From Candidatus Aminicenantota bacterium (GTDB lineage: Bacteria; Acidobacteriota; B3-B38; Guanabaribacteriales; B3-B38): DNA of 8,022 nt. This document shows positions 1-4,821 of the stretch, one piece after another. The stretch's first letter is position 1; every line of letters starts with the position of its first letter. Below the pieces are notes generated by a model that saw nothing but the letters and a program-made list of their open reading frames with translations, made no database searches and was not told the DNA's origin. Both the position numbers and the translations under genes were made by a program. The stretch is from NCBI GenBank assembly GCA_029880275.1, contig JAOUOQ010000078.1, positions 1 to 8,022 of the forward strand. The letters run 5' to 3'.

Positions 1-1137
1 AATGGGGAAACCATTTACTAATAACTGCCCCCCTTTTAGTTCTACTTTTCTAAATCCGATTTTGCAGCTAACTACCTCAATGGTCTTTCCCGAATCGTCC
101 GTGAGGGTAAGGACTAACGAATACAGGTTGGGGGTTTCGGCAGTCCACTTTGCCGGCTCTTTTACAAGCTGTTGAAAATGGATGGCTGTTTCCTCAAGCT
201 TCCCGATTTTTACCTCTTCTACCATCGGGGCTTCCAATACCAATTTATTATCAGCATTAAGAAGGTCTATAGCGACATGGTATTGAGCAACGACATGGGG
301 CAGGTAATTTTTTACCATAACGGTGACTTTCAGCATTCCGTTGGTATAAGTGTCATCCAGGTCGGCGAGCGCAAAAAAGTCCCTGAACATAACATTGGGA
401 GCAGAGAAGAGAAAAACATCACGCTCGATGCCGCTGATTTTCCAGAAATCCTGGTCTTCAAGATAGCTCCCGTCACTCCACCGATAAACCTCCACCGCCA
501 GGGAATTCTCTCCTCGGCGCAAATATTTAGTGATATTAAATTCTGCTGGAGTTTTACACCCCTGGCTGTAACCCACATTTTCCCCATTCACCCATACATA
601 CATGGCAGACTTTACCGCTCCAAAGTGCAGGAACACCTGGCGTTCATACCAGCTATCCGGGATGGTAAAATTTCTTCGGTACGACCCTACCGGATTGTAT
701 TCATGCGGTATATAAGGAGGGTTAGGTTCAAACGGATAATCGGAATTGGTATATACGGGTATGCCATAACCCTGTAATTGCCAATTGCTGGGCACAATAA
801 TGTCGTCCCACTGGCTGACATCATAATCATCTTGATAAAAATTGACCGGGCGGTCGGCAGGTTTTCTCACCCAGTTGAACTTCCATATTCCATTCAGAGA
901 TTGATAAAACGGCGATTGAGCCGGGTCGTTGTTTAAGGCGTTTTTAATATCCTCATATGGAATATAAGTACAGTGAGCAGGCTCTTTATTCTGCCCAATC
1001 ATAGCCGGGTTTTCCCAGTCGTTTACCTCCTTTGTTCGCACCTGCGACTCAGGAATTGCTTTCAGGCTATTTTCTTTTGCCGCAGACATATTCAGCATGA
1101 CCAAGATGAGAATGGTGATAAGGCCAATTTTTTTCAT
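1..1137 (-). CDS. lacZ: Exported GH2 beta-galactosidase (LacZ type), N-terminal 379 codons, truncated by the window edge
   Basis: The reading frame stays open from the ATG at 1137 to base 1, so only the C-terminal part is missing. LacZ enzymes hydrolyse terminal beta-galactosides; E. coli LacZ has 1024 residues, so about a third is present. Visible in order: a signal peptide (residues 1-20, MKKIGLITILILVMLNMSAA, no lipobox), the jelly-roll sugar-binding domain (about 50-245), the Ig-like domain (about 250-368) and the first strand of the TIM barrel (LLVNGFPI). Strong LacZ signatures are SLNGIWKFNW, VPSNWQLQGYGIPVYTN and RWSDGSYLEDQDFWKISGI. Asn131 and Asp230 look like the counterparts of E. 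coli Asn102 and Asp201, with identical 99-residue spacing. The catalytic glutamates lie outside the window. The start has AAAGGAG at 1154-1148. It follows the dehydratase gene by 64 bp on the same strand, so co-transcription is likely. The signal peptide places it in the periplasm or outside, unlike cytoplasmic E. coli LacZ. Confidence 0.95.
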   Translation of the reverse strand, partial: MKKIGLITILILVMLNMSAAKENSLKAIPESQVRTKEVNDWENPAMIGQNKEPAHCTYIPYEDIKNALNNDPAQSPFYQSLNGIWKFNWVRKPADRPVNFYQDDYDVSQWDDIIVPSNWQLQGYGIPVYTNSDYPFEPNPPYIPHEYNPVGSYRRNFTIPDSWYERQVFLHFGAVKSAMYVWVNGENVGYSQGCKTPAEFNITKYLRRGENSLAVEVYRWSDGSYLEDQDFWKISGIERDVFLFSAPNVMFRDFFALADLDDTYTNGMLKVTVMVKNYLPHVVAQYHVAIDLLNADNKLVLEAPMVEEVKIGKLEETAIHFQQLVKEPAKWTAETPNLYSLVLTLTDDSGKTIEVVSCKIGFRKVELKGGQLLVNGFPI

Positions 1138-1201
1138 TTTTTTGCTGCTCCTTTAATAACCAAGACCAAAGTCATAACAATTGCCTTATATTTCAAGTTT
1201 T

Positions 1202-2230
1202 TCAGCGAAAAATGAAGCCTGTTCGTAACGGGTCAGCGGGGTCAAAATAGAATTGGTTTTGACCAACAATATATGCACTTCCCGTCACCTCGGGAACAAC
1301 AGCCGGATAGGGACCAAAGTTGGTTGTTTCCACAATTTGCACACTAAAGCATGTTCCCAGAATGCTCTCAATGGTAATGGACTCTCCGGGAGCTAATTTA
1401 TTAAGAGAATGGAGAATAGCTGCTCGGGCACTGACACCTGTACCCGTGGGGGAGCGGTCAACTTCACCATCAGCGAATATGCACACATTCCGACTGTGAT
1501 GAGAGGAGTCCACCGGCGGTCCGACAAAAATAGTACCATACAAAAAACTTAAATCCTCTTCAAAGGGATGTTTGATCTCCAAACTTTCCATCACGGCATA
1601 TTTAATGCGCATTCCGACATCAATCAATTGATAATAGTTATTTGCCTCCAATCCCATGTTGAGCTCTTCTGCGCTGCAAAAAGCATAGAAAGCCCCTCCG
1701 AATGCCACATCGCATCTCACAGGACCAATTTCCGGAACATCCACTATTTGATTATGCTTATATACAAAAGAGGGTACATTAAGGAAAGAAACATTTTTGA
1801 CCTCTCCGTTCTCCCGGTGAGCAGTGGCGGTTACCCTCCCGGCAGGGGTATCCATTTTCAAGACAGGGTGGTCCCCCTTTTTGGCAATTATACCGGTATC
1901 CAGCGCCACTTTTGCCAGTGCGATCACCCCATGCCCGCACATGGTGCTGAACCCCTCATTATGCAGGAATAAGACCCCCAGGTCTCCATCCGGGGTGACC
2001 GGTTTGGTGATGATGGCACCATACATGTCGGCGTGCCCGCGGGGTTCCCACATTAATCCTGTTCGCAGATAATCCAAATTTTCGCGGGCGTAACGCCGCT
2101 TTTCCAGAATAGTGTCCCCGGGAATTTCTTCCAATCCCCCGGTAATAACCCTCAGCGGTTCACCCGCTGCATGGGCATCAATAGTGGTAATCTTCTTCCA
2201 ATCTTGTGGTGCCTGCCAGTTTTTTAGCAT
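1202..2230 (-). CDS. Trans-3-hydroxy-L-proline dehydratase (proline racemase superfamily)
   Basis: This 342-residue protein is a full-length member of the proline racemase superfamily (PLP-independent, two-base mechanism). The N-terminus carries TIDAHAAGEPLRVITGG (residues 16-32). The first catalytic motif MCGHG contains Cys98. The second motif, DRSPTGTG (258-265), has Thr262 where racemases and 4-hydroxyproline 2-epimerases carry Cys. In characterised members a Cys/Thr pair marks trans-3-hydroxy-L-proline dehydratase (EC 4.2.1.77, human L3HYPDH type), which dehydrates trans-3-hydroxy-L-proline to pyrroline-2-carboxylate; a separate reductase then gives proline. No such reductase gene is in the window. 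No signal peptide is seen, so it is cytoplasmic. The start has AAGGAG at 2243-2238, 7 nt upstream, and the conserved N-terminal motif supports it. A near-consensus promoter lies about 97 bp upstream. It is the first gene of a probable operon with the GH2 gene. Substrate assignment is inferred from the Thr substitution. Confidence 0.9.
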   Translation of the reverse strand: MLKNWQAPQDWKKITTIDAHAAGEPLRVITGGLEEIPGDTILEKRRYARENLDYLRTGLMWEPRGHADMYGAIITKPVTPDGDLGVLFLHNEGFSTMCGHGVIALAKVALDTGIIAKKGDHPVLKMDTPAGRVTATAHRENGEVKNVSFLNVPSFVYKHNQIVDVPEIGPVRCDVAFGGAFYAFCSAEELNMGLEANNYYQLIDVGMRIKYAVMESLEIKHPFEEDLSFLYGTIFVGPPVDSSHHSRNVCIFADGEVDRSPTGTGVSARAAILHSLNKLAPGESITIESILGTCFSVQIVETTNFGPYPAVVPEVTGSAYIVGQNQFYFDPADPLRTGFIFR

Positions 2231-2326
2231 TCATCAACTCCTTGGAACAAAAAGGAATTTACTTTTTGTGTTACAGCTTTTTTCTATATTTTTTCCCTGA
2301 TTTTCTGAGTGATATTCTGCTTCTCA

Positions 2327-2355
2327 TTTATAGCATAGGGAAAATTTTATGTCAA
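2327..2355 (-). promoter_or_regulatory. Sigma-70 promoter for the dehydratase-lacZ operon
   Basis: On the minus strand TTGACA (2355-2350) is followed by exactly 17 bp and TATAAA (2332-2327). The -35 box is perfect and the -10 matches 5 of 6. Transcription should begin near 2320, giving a leader of about 90 nt before the dehydratase ATG at 2230. It is the best promoter match in the window. Confidence 0.75.
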
Positions 2356-2385
2356 CTACAGGGGAAAAATTACAGTTCCACGCGC

Positions 2386-2420
2386 TCCTCATCACCTTCT
2401 ATCGGCTCTGATGATGAGGA
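2386..2420. repeat. 9-bp perfect inverted repeat upstream of the dehydratase promoter
   Basis: TCCTCATCA (2386-2394) and TGATGAGGA (2412-2420) are exact reverse complements separated by 17 bp. The right arm is part of a GATGATGAGGATGAGA run. The repeat lies 31-65 bp upstream of the -35 box of the minus-strand dehydratase operon. It could be an activator or repressor site, or simply a hairpin. No run of T follows on either strand, so it does not look like an intrinsic terminator. Confidence 0.4.
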
Positions 2421-2485
2421 TGAGATAGTGGCGGGGCAGGGGACTAAGCTATCACTTTTGGGTTTTACCTCTCAGTTGTAAATAG

Positions 2486-2521
2486 GGAAATAGAGAAAGA
2501 GCCTCCCCGGAGAGGAGGCTC
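2486..2521 (-). terminator. Probable intrinsic terminator of the sigma-factor operon
   Basis: GAGCCTCC and GGAGGCTC (2499-2506 and 2514-2521) form a perfect 8-bp GC-rich stem with a 7-nt loop. Read on the minus strand, the stem is followed by the T-rich stretch TTTCTCTATTTCCC. It lies about 90 nt past the stop codon of the last gene of the leftward four-gene operon. No T run follows on the plus strand, so the minus-strand reading is preferred. The T tract is interrupted, so efficiency is uncertain. Confidence 0.55.
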
Positions 2522-2610
2522 CAATTAGCACGATTATCCAAGCCTGCAATAAAAATTTTTTAGTTGTCAGACCTTATGAGCGCTTTATCCTTCCCTGGTG
2601 GAACAGCTTT

Positions 2611-2973
2611 TCAGGAGATGGTCTGATTTTCAGGCTCCTTTTCCATATTGGGAGCAACAGCGGTCTTGAGCTTCAGGCGTTCTTCCTCTTTCTTTTCTAT
2701 CTCTGTCTTAAGCTCACCTATCTTCTGAATTAATGTGGCCACATTCTCTTCCTGTTCTATCATTCCCATTTTCTTCTCGGTATAAAGATGATACACCTCT
2801 GCTCCCAGCTCTCGGTGTAACTCTCCCAGGCGGCGTTGTAGCTGATAAATCTTATATCTCAAATGGGAATCTTCGGAGAATTTGCTCAGCACATCAGCAG
2901 CTGCATGACCTGCTTTAATGAGGAAGTCCTTTATCTCCCTGAGAGAGGTCTTAAAGTCATCAGCAAAGCTCAT
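2611..2973 (-). CDS. Small coiled-coil protein of unknown function, last gene of the sigma-factor operon
   Basis: I do not recognise a named family with confidence. The 120-residue product is highly charged, with two predicted coiled-coil stretches (about 36-65 and 72-104, the second rich in Glu and Lys, including IGELKTEIEKKEEERLKLK). It has no signal peptide, no membrane segment and no cysteine. The pattern YKIYQLQRRLGELHRELGAEVYHLY (35-65 region) recalls small bacterial proteins in which such a helix (…L…I..LY..LG…Y) precedes a C-terminal zinc ribbon; here the zinc ribbons are instead in the adjacent gene. The N-terminal part (MSFADDFKTSLREIKDFLIKAG) could be an amphipathic helix. The start is well set by AAAGGAGG at 2986-2979, 5 nt from the ATG. 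It follows the zinc-ribbon gene by 26 bp, so it is very likely co-transcribed and may act with it. Any function is inference from context. Confidence 0.85.
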   Translation of the reverse strand: MSFADDFKTSLREIKDFLIKAGHAAADVLSKFSEDSHLRYKIYQLQRRLGELHRELGAEVYHLYTEKKMGMIEQEENVATLIQKIGELKTEIEKKEEERLKLKTAVAPNMEKEPENQTIS

Positions 2974-2999
2974 AGCATCCTCCTTTAATGGATTATGGT

Positions 3000-3473
3000 C
3001 TATGCCTGTTGGCTATTTTCTGTTATAGGTTGACGGCAATAGGGGCAATATTTCCATTGGGCATCGACCTCTCGGCCACAGCCGGGACATACAGCGGAAG
3101 AGGAGCGCATATTATATCCACAGAAAGGGCACAGGGCGAAGGTAGGCTTTACTATCCGCTTGCATTCGGGACAGGTCGTGCCCACTGCCTTTTCGGGTCG
3201 GACAATGAGGTAGACCAGGAGTCCGATGAAGAAGGAGAGCAGTACCAGCACCGCCCACAACAACGGCTTGTCCATTCCCCGGCTGCGGGCGTCGTAATAC
3301 ACCCAGATGGGAAGTCCCAACCATGCCAGAATCACTAACGCTCCGAGGGTATGGCTTATCAGAAAGAATCCCAGAACGAAAGCGAAAATTGCTCCCAGGA
3401 TGATGATGATATAGCTGAAAATCTTGGTCACCGACCAACCTCCTTTTTCAGTATTTTGTTCTTGATTTGTCAT
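3000..3473 (-). CDS. Three-TM membrane protein with a C-terminal tandem zinc ribbon
   Basis: This 157-residue protein has three hydrophobic helices (about 17-39, 41-60 and 70-91). The last two flank WVYYDARSRGMDKPLLWA and end in LIVRP, a pattern like the short PLDc_N-type membrane module. The C-terminal tail holds two zinc ribbons of identical spacing: C101-x2-C104-x10-C115-x2-C118 and C129-x2-C132-x10-C143-x2-C146. The repeat suggests internal duplication. The tail resembles the double zinc ribbon seen in many bacterial regulatory or scaffold proteins, but no catalytic motif is present. Its ribosome binding site (AGGTGAGG, 3489-3482) overlaps the TGA of the anti-sigma gene (3486-3484), 10 bp upstream, indicating coupled translation. 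The location suggests a membrane partner of the sigma/anti-sigma pair; this is inference. The specific function is unknown. Confidence 0.9.
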   Translation of the reverse strand: MTNQEQNTEKGGWSVTKIFSYIIIILGAIFAFVLGFFLISHTLGALVILAWLGLPIWVYYDARSRGMDKPLLWAVLVLLSFFIGLLVYLIVRPEKAVGTTCPECKRIVKPTFALCPFCGYNMRSSSAVCPGCGREVDAQWKYCPYCRQPITENSQQA

Positions 3474-3483
3474 TGGGAATACC

Positions 3484-3987
3484 TCACCTTTGTTCGGTCG
3501 GAATCGACCGGACGGTTATCATCTTCATTATCAAAATAGGAGAGCTAAAAAGGGTCAGAATCCCCCCAATGCTTAATAGAAGTCCTACAAGGAGCAGGGG
3601 GATATAGGCTTCCTGTATAGGCTGCCATCCAGCGGGAAGGTGTGCCAGGAGTGGAGGAATAATCAGTCCTTGAACCCCTAAGAGAATGTTCAAGACAATG
3701 ATCCCAATAGAGACCAGCACACCCACCTGGATGTACGAAGGGAGATGGTGATTTCTCTTCTGGTGCTCAGCTTGAAGCCTTGCCTTGATAGCAACCAGAC
3801 TAGAAGGCTCCGCTTTTATATCTTCCCATTTATCAAGCATTGTCAGGGTAGAGCTCAAGATTTCATATTCCTTCTGACAGGGTGAACAAATCCTAAGGTG
3901 CGCTTCTATGTGCGAAGCCTGTTGGGGCGGCAGTTGTTTGTATATATAGTCGCTTAATCCCTCCAGACATTTCATGCAGTCTATCAT
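3484..3987 (-). CDS. Membrane anti-sigma factor with zinc-binding (zf-HC2/ZAS-like) domain
   Basis: The 167-residue product begins with the zinc-binding anti-sigma pattern: Cys7, His30, Cys34 and Cys37 in C…H-x3-C-x2-C arrangement (AHLRICSPC). In such proteins the N-terminal domain binds and inhibits the cognate ECF sigma factor. A soluble linker (about 45-85) leads to two hydrophobic helices (about 86-110 and 128-153), so it is anchored in the inner membrane. The loop between them (GLIIPPLLAHLPAGWQPIQEAY) is short, so no large periplasmic sensor domain exists; the two accessory proteins encoded downstream may supply sensing. The gene starts 17 bp after the sigma gene. AAGGAGGG (4006-3999) overlaps the sigma stop codon, with an 11-nt spacing to the ATG. 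An internal ATG at codon 5 would keep Cys7, but its spacing is longer. Adjacency to the sigma gene strongly supports the pairing. Confidence 0.93.
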   Translation of the reverse strand: MIDCMKCLEGLSDYIYKQLPPQQASHIEAHLRICSPCQKEYEILSSTLTMLDKWEDIKAEPSSLVAIKARLQAEHQKRNHHLPSYIQVGVLVSIGIIVLNILLGVQGLIIPPLLAHLPAGWQPIQEAYIPLLLVGLLLSIGGILTLFSSPILIMKMITVRSIPTEQR

Positions 3988-4004
3988 AATAGGATTGTCC
4001 CTCC

Positions 4005-4568
4005 TTATGCGCTATTTTGAAATTCAGTTCTCAATATTGAATGCAGTTTTTTAATGCCATGATGGAAGCGAGTTTTCACCGTGCCCAAGGGACAACCGAC
4101 CATAGCGCTAATTTCCCTGCAGGTTAAGCCCTCATAATGGCGGAGCAATATAACCTCCCGCTGGCGAGGAGGAAGGCGGAGGATGCTCCTTTTGACAATT
4201 TCTTCTTCCTCCTTTTTTATTAGCTGCTGCTCAAGTGGAACTGCGTTGGTCTCGCTCAATTGCTGCTCCTCGGATTCTTTGCTCAGAGGTAGGCTGAGGT
4301 AACGCCGTTTTCTGAGCTGGGAGGCAGCCAGGTGATGGCTTATGGCATAGAGCCAGGTGCGGAAGGAAGCCTCCATGCCCTGAAACTTTGGCGCTGCCCG
4401 CCAGACCCTGACGAAAGTTTCCTGCATAAGTTCCTCCGCTCGCTCCCGGTTACCAAAAAGTCGGTAAAAATAGTTTAATAGCCTACTCTTATATCGATGA
4501 TACAGGATGGTAAACGCATCTTCATCCCCACGGGCGCACAGAGCAATCAGCTCTCTGTCCTCTTTCAT
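4005..4568 (-). CDS. ECF-family RNA polymerase sigma factor (sigma-70 family, group 4)
   Basis: The 187-residue product has only the two conserved sigma regions of ECF factors. Region 2 (about 15-89) includes GDEDAFTILYHRYKSRLLNY and RAEELMQETFVRVWRAAPKF, the core-binding and -10 recognition helices. Region 4 (about 125-176) has LRLPPRQREVILLRHYEGL followed by the helix-turn-helix LTCREISAMVGCPLGTVKTR that reads the -35 element. The linker (90-124) is acidic and Gln-rich. It directs RNA polymerase to a specific regulon, which cannot be read from this window. The anti-sigma gene follows after 17 bp. The start codon is set by homology: region 2 begins soon after it. Its ribosome binding site is cramped, with GAAGGGAG directly abutting the ATG, which may keep expression low. 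It is the first gene of the operon and is divergent from the S9 peptidase gene. Confidence 0.96.
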   Translation of the reverse strand: MKEDRELIALCARGDEDAFTILYHRYKSRLLNYFYRLFGNRERAEELMQETFVRVWRAAPKFQGMEASFRTWLYAISHHLAASQLRKRRYLSLPLSKESEEQQLSETNAVPLEQQLIKKEEEEIVKRSILRLPPRQREVILLRHYEGLTCREISAMVGCPLGTVKTRFHHGIKKLHSILRTEFQNSA

Positions 4569-4612
4569 CTCCCTTCTTTCAGAGAATGAGCTTCTTTTTG
4601 TGTGTCCTCACT

Positions 4613-4645
4613 ATTATATACTCCGACAGGCTGCTAAAGGTTCAA
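4613..4645 (-). promoter_or_regulatory. Candidate promoter of the sigma-factor operon
   Basis: On the minus strand TTGAAC (4645-4640) precedes TATATAAT (4620-4613), with a perfect TATAAT at 4618-4613. The spacing is 19 to TATATA or 21 to TATAAT, longer than the 17 ideal, so the -35 assignment is weak. Many ECF operons are autoregulated. TGAACCTTT resembles an ECF -35 element, but no convincing ECF -10 lies at the right distance. The leader would be about 40 nt. Confidence 0.4.
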
Positions 4646-4716
4646 TTTTTTTGAAAGAACGGATTTCAAGAAAGGGAATGTGGATGGAGCGATGCTTAAA
4701 TTTTAATTAGTTTAAG

Positions 4717-4745
4717 TTGACTTGAATTTTTTCATTATGTAGAAT
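4717..4745 (+). promoter_or_regulatory. Sigma-70 promoter of the S9 peptidase gene
   Basis: TTGACT (4717-4722), a 17-bp spacer and TAGAAT (4740-4745) match the housekeeping consensus at 5 of 6 positions each. Transcription should start near 4752, giving a leader of about 70 nt before the ATG at 4822. That leader contains the hairpin described separately. Confidence 0.65.
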
Positions 4746-4757
4746 GTTGAAGATATC

Positions 4758-4794
4758 TTTAGCTTAGATGGGTAAAGAGGGAACTTAAGCTGAA
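4758..4794 (+). repeat. Hairpin in the leader of the peptidase mRNA
   Basis: Bases 4758-4767 (TTTAGCTTAG) can pair with 4785-4794 (TTAAGCTGAA): ten pairs, two of them G-U, around a 17-nt loop. The core AGCTTA/TAAGCT is perfect. It ends 14 nt before the ribosome binding site at 4809-4816. It is AU-rich and not followed by a U tract, so it is more likely an mRNA leader structure or operator than a terminator. Confidence 0.35.
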
Positions 4795-4821
4795 ATAATA
4801 TGCTTCAAAAGGGGGGAATAA

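Larger units (their letters stand above)
2231..2610. other. Gene-free region between two leftward operons
   Basis: No credible gene was found in these 380 bp. The stretch contains the probable terminator of the upstream sigma-factor operon, the 9-bp inverted repeat and the promoter and leader of the dehydratase operon, in that order along the minus strand. The short plus-strand frames that cross it have no ribosome binding site or family resemblance. The terminator and new promoter together show that the two leftward units are probably separate transcripts. Confidence 0.6.

Noticed and set aside
172..777. 201-codon plus-strand reading frame
   Set aside because: It is antisense to the well-conserved GH2 gene, which is open throughout, and the predicted protein has no recognisable motif or ribosome binding site.
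1568..2072. Plus-strand frames of 134 and 82 codons opposite the dehydratase
   Set aside because: The minus-strand frame is full length with both catalytic motifs. The plus-strand frames have no family resemblance.
2499..2521. Plus-strand terminator reading of the GAGCCTCC hairpin
   Set aside because: No T run follows on the plus strand and no plus-strand gene lies upstream. The minus-strand reading fits better.
4780..4809. GGAACTT with TTCAAA as a functional sigma-E-type promoter
   Set aside because: The 17-18 bp spacing is slightly long and the start point would fall at or inside the ribosome binding site, so it is mentioned only as a lead and not listed as a promoter.
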